Part shown: piece after piece, positions 35,547 to 45,076 of the stretch
How the letters are laid out: each line of letters begins with the position of its first letter
How positions within the stretch are numbered: position 1 is the first letter of the stretch
Source: Aquimarina aggregata
GTDB lineage: Bacteria > Bacteroidota > Bacteroidia > Flavobacteriales > Flavobacteriaceae
Length of the DNA stretch: 64,000 bases
Assembly: GCF_001632745.1 (NCBI RefSeq)
Contig: NZ_LQRT01000046.1
Location: 1-64,000 of the forward strand
Direction: 5' to 3'
Made by a program: the position numbers and the translations under genes
Notes under the pieces: generated by a model
The model's database searches: none
What the model saw: only the letters and a program-made list of their open reading frames with translations
Told to the model about the DNA's origin: nothing

Positions 35547-36314
35547 ATGCCATCAAATATTATTAGAGAATATAACGAACTATATCCAAGAAAAGAATTA
35601 GAAGATTTTGTAGCTTCTTATTGGGAAAACAAAAATTTAACTGAATTCCCCCAAGAGGTTACTATCTGTCCAGATGGTTACATAAAACTTATAGTTCAAT
35701 TGAAGGATCATAAAATTGTTGCCTATTTTTTAACCGGTATTTGGGCTAAAGAAATAGACATTATTGTTCCTCCTGGAATTATCACTTACGGAATACGTTT
35801 CAAAATAATAGCTCCAGAATATATACTACAACGCGAAGTAAGTTCTCTTTTAAATACTGTAGAACAGTTAAATACCTCTTTTTTTAATATTAGAAATGTA
35901 GAGTTCTCTACATTTTCTGAAATCGTAGATCAATTTGAGTATACAATTCTAGATAGATTACCAAATGCCGATGAGATAAAACCAAATAGATTAAGATTGA
36001 GCCAATTTTTATACAGTACTTATGGTGACATTCAAGCAAGCGAGGTAGCCATGCAAATATATTGGTCACAACGAACCATTAGCAGGTACTTAAACAAATA
36101 CATAGGTATTTCACTTAAAAAATATCTTAACATTCAAAAATGTTACAGGGCATATTTTCAAATAAGAGATGGAGCATTTTTTCCAGAAAAAGGATTCTTT
36201 GACCAAGCTCATTTTATTCGTGAAGTTAAAAAGCATACTGGTCATACTCCTACACAACTTCATCAACTTCAAAATGACCAATTTATACAATTGAAGAATA
36301 TGAAGAAGCCATAA
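35547..36314 (+). CDS. AraC-family transcriptional regulator
   Basis: This DNA-binding regulator heads a four-gene plus-strand operon. It has 255 residues. The N-terminal domain (about 1-130; YNELYPRKELEDFVASYWENK, VTICPDGYIKLIV, TYGIRFKI) resembles the DUF6597 sensor domain found before AraC helix-turn-helix pairs. The C-terminal pair lies at about 150-240: WSQRTISRYLNKYIGISLKKYL, then FFDQAHFIREVKKHTGHTPTQL. The gap to the next gene is 19 bp. The effector is unknown. The dyad at 35424-35444 could be its own site. Confidence 0.88.
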   Translation: MPSNIIREYNELYPRKELEDFVASYWENKNLTEFPQEVTICPDGYIKLIVQLKDHKIVAYFLTGIWAKEIDIIVPPGIITYGIRFKIIAPEYILQREVSSLLNTVEQLNTSFFNIRNVEFSTFSEIVDQFEYTILDRLPNADEIKPNRLRLSQFLYSTYGDIQASEVAMQIYWSQRTISRYLNKYIGISLKKYLNIQKCYRAYFQIRDGAFFPEKGFFDQAHFIREVKKHTGHTPTQLHQLQNDQFIQLKNMKKP

Positions 36315-36333
36315 GTTTGAAGAAAACTTATTT

Positions 36334-37635
36334 ATGCGAATCTTAAAACAGGAAATCTATTTTCCAATAATAATTGGTATCCATTTTATCTTCTGGGCCA
36401 TTGATCTATATTTTTACAATGGCAATTTTACAGAAGTATCATCAGACACCTTACTTTTTGGAGAACTCACCAATGAGTCTTGGCAAAATATACATCGTAT
36501 TCTAGGAGAGGTTTTTTCTTCCTGGGTCGTCACTGTATTTGCTTTTAATTTTCTAATGGCGACTAGAGCACATTGGGTTGAGCATACCTTTGGAGGTTTA
36601 GATAAAATGTACTTGATTCACAGACGCTCTGGTGTTATTGCTGTATTTTTATTACTAGCACATTTTATTGTTGTTCCTAGGGATTTAGTAGAATTTAATG
36701 CAGGTAAGCCATTAGGGTTTTATGCCTTTATCCTAATCATAATAGGTGTTGTTCTTTCTGCGGCACCTATCTTCAAAAAGAAAATACCTTACCATAAATG
36801 GATCAACATTCATAAACTTATGGGCGTGTTTTATGTTATGGGAGTGGCACATGGAATTCTTGTCGATAGTTTAATTAAAGAACTTCCTATAACACGTATA
36901 TATGTCTTTGGGATGTCATTTATAGGTATTGCAGCTTGGTTTTATAAAGCTTTTCTATTTAACATATTCAACAAACAATTAGAGTATACAATTCAATCAA
37001 TTAAAGAATTAGGCAATGATACTTTTGAATTGACAATGCATGCTCAATCAAATCCATTACTATATAAAGCAGGACAGTTTGCCTTTTTCAAGTTTCCTTC
37101 TATTAGCAAAAGAGAGCAGCATCCATTCACTTTAAGCAGTCATCCTCACGATGAAAATTTGAGAATTACGATAAAAGGTTTAGGAGATTATACATCCGGC
37201 TTATCATCAAAATTATCTATTGGAGATATCGTAAAAGTCGAAGGACCATATGGAAAGTTTTCTAGTAGTTACTCAAAAGAAAAAGAGCAAATTTGGATAG
37301 CTGGTGGTATCGGAATAACACCATTTCTTTCTTTAATAAAAGATTACTACACTAACAAAGTGACTTTGTATTGGTGTGTTAATGACGAAAGTGAAGCACC
37401 ATATAAAAACGAACTAGAAAAACTAAGTAATGATAATCCCCTATTTGAATTTATTTTATGGGATTCTGTATCAAAAGGTCATATCACCGTTGATCATTTA
37501 AGCTTAAGAGATCCAGAAAAAAAATCATACCTCATCTGTGGTCCTGATACTTTAAAAGGAAGTATAGTAAAACAGCTCAAAGAAGAAAGAGTAAAACAAA
37601 AAGATATTTATGATGAGGAATTTGCCTTCAGATAA
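36334..37635 (+). CDS. Ferric-reductase-like transmembrane flavocytochrome
   Basis: This predicted transmembrane electron transfer protein of the ferric reductase/NADPH oxidase superfamily has 433 residues. About six helices (10-210) hold candidate haem-ligand histidines: His96 and His110, then His160 and His173, each pair in neighbouring helices. The ferredoxin-reductase-like part follows: FAD motif HPFTLSS (263-269), NAD(P) motif AGGIGITP (323-330) and CGPDT near 401. It could carry electrons from NAD(P)H across the membrane to iron or oxygen; the direction is inferred from the family. It belongs to the AraC-headed operon, 18 bp before the next gene. Confidence 0.88.
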   Translation: MRILKQEIYFPIIIGIHFIFWAIDLYFYNGNFTEVSSDTLLFGELTNESWQNIHRILGEVFSSWVVTVFAFNFLMATRAHWVEHTFGGLDKMYLIHRRSGVIAVFLLLAHFIVVPRDLVEFNAGKPLGFYAFILIIIGVVLSAAPIFKKKIPYHKWINIHKLMGVFYVMGVAHGILVDSLIKELPITRIYVFGMSFIGIAAWFYKAFLFNIFNKQLEYTIQSIKELGNDTFELTMHAQSNPLLYKAGQFAFFKFPSISKREQHPFTLSSHPHDENLRITIKGLGDYTSGLSSKLSIGDIVKVEGPYGKFSSSYSKEKEQIWIAGGIGITPFLSLIKDYYTNKVTLYWCVNDESEAPYKNELEKLSNDNPLFEFILWDSVSKGHITVDHLSLRDPEKKSYLICGPDTLKGSIVKQLKEERVKQKDIYDEEFAFR

Positions 37636-37653
37636 AAGCAATTAATAAATAGT

Positions 37654-38388
37654 ATGGAAAAACAAAATTTCAATCCGCTTATAGAAGCAGTAATTTCTAT
37701 AAGACACTTATCCATAGCATCTTCTAAAAAATGGACAACTATGAAAACAGTTGGTGCTGAAGTACAAAATAATTTAGATCAAATATCAAGTTTGGTAGAA
37801 AAACATGCTTCAGAAAGTACTAAAAGTAAATGGAAATCAGAATTGGCTAACTACAGCAAAAATCTCGATTATTTAAAGAAAATTATGGATTTAGCTATTT
37901 CTAAGATAAATGAGAAAAAAGCTGAAGGAATTTTTGCAGAATGGAATAATTACCTTCCGTACGTAAATAAATTAAAATCAAACCTTAGCAATCTTCAATC
38001 TATCGGAGTGGTTTCGTTACCAGAAAATAAATTTTTAGACTGGAATACTATTTGGTCTAAAATTAATACTGACCATATTAAAATTGAAAATGAAGCTGAG
38101 GCCTGTAGTATCCATCTTAAAATGATTGAAGAATATAGTCCAGAAGAAATTGATCATTTAACAGATACTATCCTCAAACATATACCAACAAAATATTCAA
38201 AAGACCAAGCCAATCTATATACAGAGGAATATATGAAAGCTTATCATGATATTAAAAAAGAAGCTAATCAAAAAAAGAATCTGTGGGATAGGTTTTTAGA
38301 TATTCTTGCAGGAGGCTTACAACAAACACCAGCTCAACGTGTAATGATCCAACGTTGGGTAGATGGTGAAAAAGGAGAATTACACTAA
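37654..38388 (+). CDS. Unknown helical protein, 244 aa
   Basis: I do not recognise this protein. It has no signal peptide or membrane helix and is Lys- and Glu-rich with a strong alpha-helical rhythm, suggesting a helical bundle. There are almost no cysteines (one near residue 150). The C-terminal 40 residues look more conserved in character: LWDRFLDILAGGLQQTPAQR then VMIQRWVDGEKGEL, a Gly- and Gln-containing amphipathic tail. It is tightly placed between the flavocytochrome and the small membrane protein (18 and 23 bp gaps), so it probably works with them. Confidence 0.8.
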   Translation: MEKQNFNPLIEAVISIRHLSIASSKKWTTMKTVGAEVQNNLDQISSLVEKHASESTKSKWKSELANYSKNLDYLKKIMDLAISKINEKKAEGIFAEWNNYLPYVNKLKSNLSNLQSIGVVSLPENKFLDWNTIWSKINTDHIKIENEAEACSIHLKMIEEYSPEEIDHLTDTILKHIPTKYSKDQANLYTEEYMKAYHDIKKEANQKKNLWDRFLDILAGGLQQTPAQRVMIQRWVDGEKGELH

Positions 38389-38411
38389 ATAACAATTATA
38401 AAAACAAAATA

Positions 38412-38948
38412 ATGAACAAAATCTTTTACATAGCTTTTAGTGGCTTAATAATGCTCGCTTCTGGTATATTCTTATTTTTATCAAGTAAAATAGGAGTTGA
38501 AATCATTAAGATTCTGGTACCTCTCTTACTTCTGTTATCAGGAATAAGCGCACTTGTTTTCTCTAAATATGAGAAAATACCAAGAATAGCACAACAATAT
38601 CATATAATACAAGGGGTAGGACTAGTAGCATATGCCATAATATTATTTTTTTTAGCGAATTCACTACCTTCATTTCTTATGATAACTACCTATTTTGTTA
38701 TTATGTATGGTCTGTTTGAAATAATTTTTATTTTTGGTGTCCTAAACGCAAAACATACAATTAATAAAGGCATTTTAATGAGCCGTGCTATTGCCGGAGG
38801 GCTTAATTTAGTTGGAGGTTTTTTTCTACTTCTAGCATCTTTAAATGATGAAATACAAGGATTATCAATTGCTGCTCTTTTAATCTCTATCGGTGGGCTT
38901 TCTATAGCTATTTTTGCTCATAAATTAAGTGTTAAAGATATTTTATAA
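38412..38948 (+). CDS. Six-helix membrane protein, DUF308/HdeD-like
   Basis: This integral membrane protein of 178 residues has about six hydrophobic helices arranged as repeated pairs, like the HdeD/DUF308 family (MNKIFYIAFSGLIMLASGIF, LVPLLLLLSGISALVFS, YGLFEIIFIFGVL, LLISIGGLSIAIFA). HdeD in E. coli is linked to acid resistance at high cell density, but function elsewhere is unknown. It is the last gene of the AraC-headed operon and is convergent with the TonB receptor. The family call is moderate. Confidence 0.8.
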   Translation: MNKIFYIAFSGLIMLASGIFLFLSSKIGVEIIKILVPLLLLLSGISALVFSKYEKIPRIAQQYHIIQGVGLVAYAIILFFLANSLPSFLMITTYFVIMYGLFEIIFIFGVLNAKHTINKGILMSRAIAGGLNLVGGFFLLLASLNDEIQGLSIAALLISIGGLSIAIFAHKLSVKDIL

Positions 38949-39040
38949 CTTTCTTGTATAATAAAACAATAAGAGTAATACACTTTAGCTACACCTTATA
39001 TTTATCATTATTAAACGCAAATATTTTAATAGATGTACTA

Positions 39041-41683
39041 CTAAAACGAAATTCTAAATACTAAATCGGCAGTAAAACCTAAGGTACGATTCGAAACTTC
39101 TTTGATGGTTCGATTATTATTATCGTCTTGTACAATTGAATATGTTTGTTGTAAAAGTTGTTTCCTATTATAAAGATTACGTATAGAAAATCCTATTTTG
39201 CTATTCCATCGTCCCACACTTTCAAAGTGATACAGAGAAGATAAATCTAGTCTGTGATAATCTGGAAGTCTTTTTGAATAAAAAAGGTTATTTGCTTTAA
39301 TATTATTAATTTCATTTATTGTACCACTGCTCAATTTATTTGATGGTAAACCACTACCATAGGTCCACCCCAACGCAAACTCAAAACGTTTGTATTTATA
39401 AGTTTGTGAAATATTAAACCGATGTCTTTGATCGAATACTTCAGGAAAGTATTCTGACTGTAAATCTTCATATTTTACATTATTTTTACCAAAACTATAA
39501 CTCATCCAAACACGATAATCTAAAATTTGTTTTTTTACAAGAAGATCAATACCAAAACGTTTAGCTTTTCCAGTAGTTAATAGATCACGATTCTCAATAA
39601 AATAAATAGACGTTAAAAATGTATCGCTAATTGGGATAGTATTATTAATCCTTTTATAATAACTTTCTAGCTCAAAAGACCAACCATTTTTATCATATAG
39701 CGCTCCTAAAGTGAATTGATCACTTTTTTGAATAACCCATGGCGCAAAAAAATCCCCTGCAAAACTTTGATCAGACCAAAACCTATTAACGGTGGATAAA
39801 GAATTAAAAAATGATGATCCTTCTCCAGAAATCTCAGGGGTACTGATTTGACTAAAGGATTGATTTTTACGCTCTAATGAGCCTGTAAGCCTTAAGTTAT
39901 TATTTACTTTTACAGTACTATAAATTCTGGGTTCGGTTATCGCTTGCTCAGAAAGGTTGTTGTAATCTGTTCGCACTCCGGCACTAAAAAGAACATGTTC
40001 AGAATGAAATCTATACTCCCCATAAGCAATTAAACCTACTTTCGTTCCGAAATTCGATTCTCCAAAAAGTGGATTAGAAATTGGTATTTCTTCTACCCCA
40101 TTACTATCTCTTTGTATATTAGACACAAAATTATCTACTGCAGTAATTACTGTTTGATGCCCTAAAAGAACATGGTGTTTTTTTCCGAAAGGAATATCAT
40201 AAAATAAATCATAGCCTAACTCTGTGACAATATTTTCGCGTTGAACTTCTTCAGAAGTATTTTCGGAAGTATTAGTGTTAGTAATTTTATTATTAAAAGT
40301 ATAATCAGATAAATAATTGGATAAATATAACTGAAATTGTTTTGTCGTAAATCCTTGTTTTTCTCGTCGCCATGTAAAACTCCCTCCCGGGTTTATTCTT
40401 TTTAATCTATCCTCTGCTTCCTCTTCGATCCCATTTTCTGATCTTTTACTTATATTTTTTAACTGATTTTCTACAGAAATAAAACTCCAAGAATAACTAT
40501 GATCTTCTTTAGGTTTATAACTCAATTTAATATTATAATCAGAAAAAAAATAGTTTAATCCACTTTCTGCTCTACTTGATGAGGCATTTACTCTGGAGTT
40601 TTGAAATACTTTAGAAGAAAGACTATTAAAAGTAAACGATTCATAAAGATCTGTTAGAGATCTTCTTCCTGCGACTAGCAATCCTAATTTCTTTGATATT
40701 GGAATTTTTAAATACGCATCTCCTCCTAATAAATTAACTCCTAAACCCGCTTTAAAACCATTAAAAAGATCATCATCAGATTGCATATCAATAACCCCTG
40801 AAATTCTATCTCCGTAACGTACACTTGTTCCTCCCCTATAGACATTAACTTTTTTTGTGATATAGGGGTTAAAGCTGCTAATTTGATTAAAAAAATGACT
40901 ATTTTGATACATCTTAATACCATCCCATAAAATAAGGTTTTGATCAGGTGTACCTCCTCTAATATGCAATGCCCCAGGATCTTCTTCTGGACTACTAATA
41001 CCTGGAATAAGTTGTAAACTCTGAAAAATATCTGGTTCTACAAGTCCTGGAAGTATGGCCAAGGCCTTTGGTGATACCGTAAGGGATGAATTTTTGTTTT
41101 TTACTATACCCCTTGTCAAATAATTAGTAAGTACAATTTCGTCTAATTCTTGAACATTATTTTCTAATAAGAATAATTCACAATTTTCTTTTTGGGTTAC
41201 AATAACATTTTGTGTTGTATAACCCGTATAGGAAAGGGTGATAAGAGCCCCTGGCATGATCTCAAGATTAATCTGTCCAGATATATCTGTAGTGCCTAAA
41301 TAGTTATCTCCTTGCATAACCAGTACATCGGGGATTTCAAAACTTGTATTCTTATCCCTTAAAATCGCACAGTATGAAATCTCATTACTAGTTTGAATAA
41401 GTAAATAGTTATCAGAATCTTCTTCTTCTAAATCAACCTGAATGCTTTTTAAAAGTTCTTTAAAAGAACTGAAGGACAATGTTAACTCAGGAGTTAAAAT
41501 ATAAGATTTTTGCATCCGCTCAACATCATAAGAAAATTGTAAGTTATGCGTAACACTAAAGCTTTGAGCAAGTTCATGTATACTCGTGTATTTATTTGGG
41601 GTTGCAACAGTAACCTCTTGTGCACTAGTCACTAAAGAAATACATAGAAGAAAAGTAAAGATGGTTAATTTTAATAATTTCAT
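39041..41683 (-). CDS. TonB-dependent outer-membrane receptor with STN domain
   Basis: This is an outer-membrane 22-strand barrel importing a siderophore, vitamin or similar ligand. A signal peptide (1-21) is followed by a secretin/TonB short N-terminal (STN) domain (about 30-100), a carboxypeptidase-like beta domain (about 105-175), the plug (about 195-310; IRGGTPDQNLILWDGIKMYQ, YRGGTSVRYGDRISGVID) and the barrel to residue 880, ending with Phe. Receptors with STN are usually tied to a FecR anti-sigma factor and an ECF sigma, but neither is next door; an AraC gene lies upstream instead. A promoter TTTG-N18-TACTTTTA precedes it. Confidence 0.92.
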   Translation of the reverse strand: MKLLKLTIFTFLLCISLVTSAQEVTVATPNKYTSIHELAQSFSVTHNLQFSYDVERMQKSYILTPELTLSFSSFKELLKSIQVDLEEEDSDNYLLIQTSNEISYCAILRDKNTSFEIPDVLVMQGDNYLGTTDISGQINLEIMPGALITLSYTGYTTQNVIVTQKENCELFLLENNVQELDEIVLTNYLTRGIVKNKNSSLTVSPKALAILPGLVEPDIFQSLQLIPGISSPEEDPGALHIRGGTPDQNLILWDGIKMYQNSHFFNQISSFNPYITKKVNVYRGGTSVRYGDRISGVIDMQSDDDLFNGFKAGLGVNLLGGDAYLKIPISKKLGLLVAGRRSLTDLYESFTFNSLSSKVFQNSRVNASSSRAESGLNYFFSDYNIKLSYKPKEDHSYSWSFISVENQLKNISKRSENGIEEEAEDRLKRINPGGSFTWRREKQGFTTKQFQLYLSNYLSDYTFNNKITNTNTSENTSEEVQRENIVTELGYDLFYDIPFGKKHHVLLGHQTVITAVDNFVSNIQRDSNGVEEIPISNPLFGESNFGTKVGLIAYGEYRFHSEHVLFSAGVRTDYNNLSEQAITEPRIYSTVKVNNNLRLTGSLERKNQSFSQISTPEISGEGSSFFNSLSTVNRFWSDQSFAGDFFAPWVIQKSDQFTLGALYDKNGWSFELESYYKRINNTIPISDTFLTSIYFIENRDLLTTGKAKRFGIDLLVKKQILDYRVWMSYSFGKNNVKYEDLQSEYFPEVFDQRHRFNISQTYKYKRFEFALGWTYGSGLPSNKLSSGTINEINNIKANNLFYSKRLPDYHRLDLSSLYHFESVGRWNSKIGFSIRNLYNRKQLLQQTYSIVQDDNNNRTIKEVSNRTLGFTADLVFRISF

Positions 41684-41691
41684 GTATACTG

Positions 41692-41721
41692 TAAAAGTAC
41701 TTTTTTACTTGCAATTTCAAA
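41692..41721 (-). promoter_or_regulatory. Promoter of the TonB receptor gene
   Basis: On the minus strand TTTG (41721-41718) and TACTTTTA (41699-41692) are 18 bp apart, close to the Bacteroidetes consensus. The start codon lies 8 bp downstream of the -7 box, so the leader is very short. Confidence 0.5.
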
Positions 41722-41901
41722 ATCAAAAGTCATACTATTAAAACCAATACTAAGAGGTTTACCCTACCCTATTTTGGCAGTTTATTTAAAAACAACCAAT
41801 AAACAACTAAAAATCAAAAAATTAACACCGTAATATATATATAGAAAAAAACCGAAAAATCATTTTGGTAGAGGTTAATTTTATTTAACAATAGTAATAC
41901 T

Positions 41902-42777
41902 TCAAAGATATTCTCTTTTAAACTCTAAAGGCGTTTTAGTAGTTTTTAGCTTAAAAACTTTAGAAAAATAAGCATAATCCTCATAACCTAATATGTCTGC
42001 AATAGCAGATAAAGAATTATCAGAATGCACAATAAGACGTTTTGCTTCTAGCAAAACTCGCTCTGCTATAAGTGCCGATGTTGTTTTGTTTAAAGTATTC
42101 TTAGTAATTCTATTTAAATGCTTAGTACTAATATTTAACTGATTTGCATAAAACTTTGCCGATTTTTCAATTTTATAAAATCGCTCAATCTCATTTTCTA
42201 AAATCCTTATAGTTTGCAAATATGTAGATGATGAAGTTTGACCTAAGGACACCGAGGAAACATAGCACCGAGCCAAATCTATGTATGCTAAATTAACAAG
42301 ACTGGCTAGTTTTTGTCTCTTATACGTCAGGTTTTCATGATACTCCAAGTTAATTTCTTCAAAACATCTTTGTAGTAAGGGGATTTCATGCTTGGTTAAT
42401 AACAGATTAGGAGGGTTTTTATGAGAATAATAAAATGGAAACTGGGTCAGTTTTTTATTTGAAAAATAAAAATCATAAAAATCTTGAGTGTGAAAAAATA
42501 TAAAACCTTCGGGATCTTCTGTGAATTTCCAATAATGTGTTTGTCCTGGCTTCAAAAAAAACACGCTTCCGGGTTGGATTGTGTAACTATTAAAATCAAC
42601 TTCATGAATTCCTGAACCTTTAGAAAATATAACGCACAGAAAAAAATCATGCTTATGCGGTTTATGAAAAATTTTATCATTCTGTTTTAAGTGCTTTCTT
42701 AAATCATTACTATAAAAATCAGCCAAAAACTCTTCATGCTCAAATTGCTCTATATTTAGAATTGGGATTCCGCTCAT
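41902..42777 (-). CDS. AraC-family regulator with cupin sensor domain
   Basis: It has 291 residues. The N-terminal AraC-type cupin domain (about 20-130) contains HKPHKHDFFLCVIF and PGSVFFLKPGQTH, suggesting a small-molecule pocket. The C-terminal helix-turn-helix pair lies at about 190-290: FYANQLNISTKHLNRITK and IADILGYEDYAYFSKVFK, ending with TPLEFKREYL. It lies 218 bp upstream of the TonB receptor on the same strand and may control it, which is inference. The ligand is unknown. Confidence 0.92.
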   Translation of the reverse strand: MSGIPILNIEQFEHEEFLADFYSNDLRKHLKQNDKIFHKPHKHDFFLCVIFSKGSGIHEVDFNSYTIQPGSVFFLKPGQTHYWKFTEDPEGFIFFHTQDFYDFYFSNKKLTQFPFYYSHKNPPNLLLTKHEIPLLQRCFEEINLEYHENLTYKRQKLASLVNLAYIDLARCYVSSVSLGQTSSSTYLQTIRILENEIERFYKIEKSAKFYANQLNISTKHLNRITKNTLNKTTSALIAERVLLEAKRLIVHSDNSLSAIADILGYEDYAYFSKVFKLKTTKTPLEFKREYL

Positions 42778-43020
42778 AAAACTAGTTTATGTCTTAAAAG
42801 TACAAAAAATAGAGAATATTATATAAGTACTTAATTCTAATATATTATTAATTTTGTAATATAATTATTGTATTTATATGATTTTCAAGCTACTTCAGGT
42901 ACAAAATGACTAAACTAAGCTTATCGTTATGAATATAAAAAGGTCTAAAAAATACAAACTCAATACACTTGTCTAAATCATAATACAATACATCATTAAT
43001 CTATAGTAAAAGATACCCGT

Positions 43021-43413
43021 ATGAAATTCTTAAAAGGCACAAAATTATATAGTATTGTAAGTGGAAAATGTCCTGTTTGTCAAAATGAAAGTATGTATTC
43101 AGAAACCAATCCATACAAGTTAAGTAAAACATTGAAGATGCAAGAAAGATGTAGTTCTTGTAATACCAAATATAAAATAGAACCCTCTTTTTTTTATGGT
43201 GCTATGTATGTGAGTTATCCTGTGGGAATTATGTTTGCAGCAACTGCGTTTATAGTAGCACACCTCATATTTAATCTAAATTTAATTGTTACCTATGGTG
43301 TTATTGTAGTTGTAATGATTAGTATGTTACCCATTATCATAAGGTTATCTCGAAATATTTGGATTAACTTTTTTATGCATTATGGAAAACCCAAAGTAAA
43401 GAATACATTATGA
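43021..43413 (+). CDS. DUF983 membrane protein
   Basis: This small membrane protein of 130 residues has an N-terminal zinc-ribbon-like pair of CxxC motifs (CPVCQNES at about 18 and CSSCNTKY at about 43) and two transmembrane helices (about 63-85 and 90-110), the DUF983 layout. Function is unknown. Its stop overlaps the start of the AraC regulator at 43410 by 4 bp, so the two are coupled. Confidence 0.88.
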   Translation: MKFLKGTKLYSIVSGKCPVCQNESMYSETNPYKLSKTLKMQERCSSCNTKYKIEPSFFYGAMYVSYPVGIMFAATAFIVAHLIFNLNLIVTYGVIVVVMISMLPIIIRLSRNIWINFFMHYGKPKVKNTL

Positions 43414-44258
43414 AGTTTACCGGGCACACCCAAGAATATATATATCTAAATACCATTACCAGTCAAAATTGTAGTGTCCTTCAAGAAAGTATCGAAAGTA
43501 GTTTAACAATTTTATGGTTTCAGTCTAATAAAAATATAATTAGTATCGATGGAAAGGAAGAAGTATTTACACAAAATCAGATAGTATTTCTCACTGAGTT
43601 TCATAAAGTAATTCCTAAAAAAATTGGTACGATTAGAGTTCTGCGATTTAACAGGCCTTTTTATTGTGTTTTAGATCATGATAGTGAAGTGGGATGCAAA
43701 GGAATTCTATTTTTTGGTGCTGCTCAACTTCCTGTTATACAAATCCCTGAAGCGGAACTTACTAAGTTTAACACTCTTTGGGAAATGTTTATGATTGAAA
43801 TTCAATCTGATGACAAATTGCAAATAGACATGCTTCAAATAATGTTAAAACGCTACCTTATATTATGCGCAAGGTTATATAAGGCACAAAAAAAGTATCC
43901 TGAAAAAGAACAAGAAATCAATATTTTAAGAGAATACAACTTTTTAGTAGAGCAACATTTTAAAGATAAGCATAGTGTTGCCCAATATGCCGAGCTTTTG
44001 CATAAATCTCCCAAAACACTGTCTAATATTTTTTCAAGATTTGATTCTAAAACTCCGTTGCAATATATACAAGAACGCATCATGTTAGAAGCTCGAAGGT
44101 TGTTACATTACACTGAAAAACCGATAAAAGAGATTTCATACGATTTAGGTTACGATGACATACAGGCATTTAGTAGGTTTTTTAAGAAGCAAGAAGGAAT
44201 TTCTCCTTCTGAATTTAAAAAATTATTGAATAATAAAGATGTTTTAGAGAACTCATAA
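43410..44258 (+). CDS. AraC-family regulator
   Basis: It has 282 residues. The N-terminal part (about 1-160) is a divergent cupin-like sensor domain (VFTQNQIVFLTEFHKV, LRFNRPFYCVLDHD). The C-terminal helix-turn-helix pair spans about 180-275: HSVAQYAELLHKSPKTLSNIF and IKEISYDLGYDDIQAFSRFF, followed by GISPSEFKKLL. It overlaps the DUF983 gene and is convergent with trxA across a perfect hairpin. The redox genes trxA and osmC next door are possible but unproven targets. Confidence 0.92.
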   Translation: MKFTGHTQEYIYLNTITSQNCSVLQESIESSLTILWFQSNKNIISIDGKEEVFTQNQIVFLTEFHKVIPKKIGTIRVLRFNRPFYCVLDHDSEVGCKGILFFGAAQLPVIQIPEAELTKFNTLWEMFMIEIQSDDKLQIDMLQIMLKRYLILCARLYKAQKKYPEKEQEINILREYNFLVEQHFKDKHSVAQYAELLHKSPKTLSNIFSRFDSKTPLQYIQERIMLEARRLLHYTEKPIKEISYDLGYDDIQAFSRFFKKQEGISPSEFKKLLNNKDVLENS

Positions 44259-44259
44259 T

Positions 44260-44297
44260 AATAAAGCCGTTTGAAATATATTTCAAACGGCTTTATT
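44260..44297. terminator. Bidirectional terminator, 38-bp perfect palindrome
   Basis: Arms of 19 bp (44260-44278 and 44279-44297) are exact complements with AAAGCCGTTTG in the core and AT-rich ends. It closes the AraC gene on the plus strand and trxA on the minus strand. Confidence 0.88.
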
Positions 44298-44314
44298 AAT
44301 AGTATTACACCAAA

Positions 44315-44632
44315 TCAATCTAGTAAAGTATCTAACTTTTCTCTTAATTGAAACTCTGGTGCTGCTCCAATTAACTGATCTACTATTTTTGAATCTTTAA
44401 TAAAGAAAAGCGCAGGAATATTTCTTACTTTAAATCGTGCAGCTAATTCATTATTTTGATCAACATTTACTTTTCTAACCTCAACCTTACCATTATACTC
44501 GGTAGATAATTTTTCGACTATAGGTAAAAGTGTTTGACATGGACCACACCAATCTGCATAAAAATCTAATACGATAGGTTTACCTTCACTTAATACTGCT
44601 GTAAATTGTTGATTATTTTCTATTGCTTTCAT
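44315..44632 (-). CDS. trxA: Thioredoxin
   Basis: This general cytoplasmic disulfide reductant of 105 residues has the canonical WCGPC (Cys29 and Cys32) and the cis-proline in RNIPALFF. It starts MKAIENNQQF. It lies 20 bp downstream of osmC and ends at the shared terminator. Unlike the WCGNC protein at 27981, it has the standard active site, so it is the more likely general thioredoxin of the two here. Confidence 0.94.
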   Translation of the reverse strand: MKAIENNQQFTAVLSEGKPIVLDFYADWCGPCQTLLPIVEKLSTEYNGKVEVRKVNVDQNNELAARFKVRNIPALFFIKDSKIVDQLIGAAPEFQLREKLDTLLD

Positions 44633-44652
44633 TATATTAACCTTTAAGTGTA

Positions 44653-45072
44653 TTATACAATAGGTTCTAAAACATTAGAATCTACAAATTCCCAATCCCC
44701 TCGTACCATTCTGGTTACATAACAATTATCTGCTTCTTTTATAAGTAAAGCTCTTTGTTCTTCGGATATATTTCCTTCAATACTTATAGAAGATTCTACT
44801 CTTGTTTTTAATGTACCATTATCCTGTCGCGAGACTACTTGTGATAAATTGGCATCAACATTACCAATTTCCCAACCTTTTCTACGAGCCACGTTACGTA
44901 TTGTAGCCACTTTACACATTGATATTCCCGCTAGTAAAAATTCTACTGGCGAAAATCCTAAATCTGTACCTTTTGCGGATATTGGTTCATCACCAATTAC
45001 TGCATGTTTACCATTACTTATAACGGATTGATATCCTGTTGGAATATTTTTTATTTTTATCTCTGTTGCCAT
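44653..45072 (-). CDS. OsmC-family protein
   Basis: OsmC/Ohr proteins are cysteine-based peroxidases for organic hydroperoxides. The 139-residue chain keeps both cysteines of the family: Cys53 in GISMCKVATIRN and Cys117 in EADNCYVTRM. The N-terminal part SAKGTDLGFSPVEFLLAG is typical of the YhfA-like OsmC branch rather than Ohr. It is 4 bp from the cysteine hydrolase gene and 20 bp from trxA; all three probably form one transcript. It is likely a thiol-dependent stress protein; substrate unknown. Confidence 0.9.
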   Translation of the reverse strand: MATEIKIKNIPTGYQSVISNGKHAVIGDEPISAKGTDLGFSPVEFLLAGISMCKVATIRNVARRKGWEIGNVDANLSQVVSRQDNGTLKTRVESSISIEGNISEEQRALLIKEADNCYVTRMVRGDWEFVDSNVLEPIV

Positions 45073-45076
45073 AATA

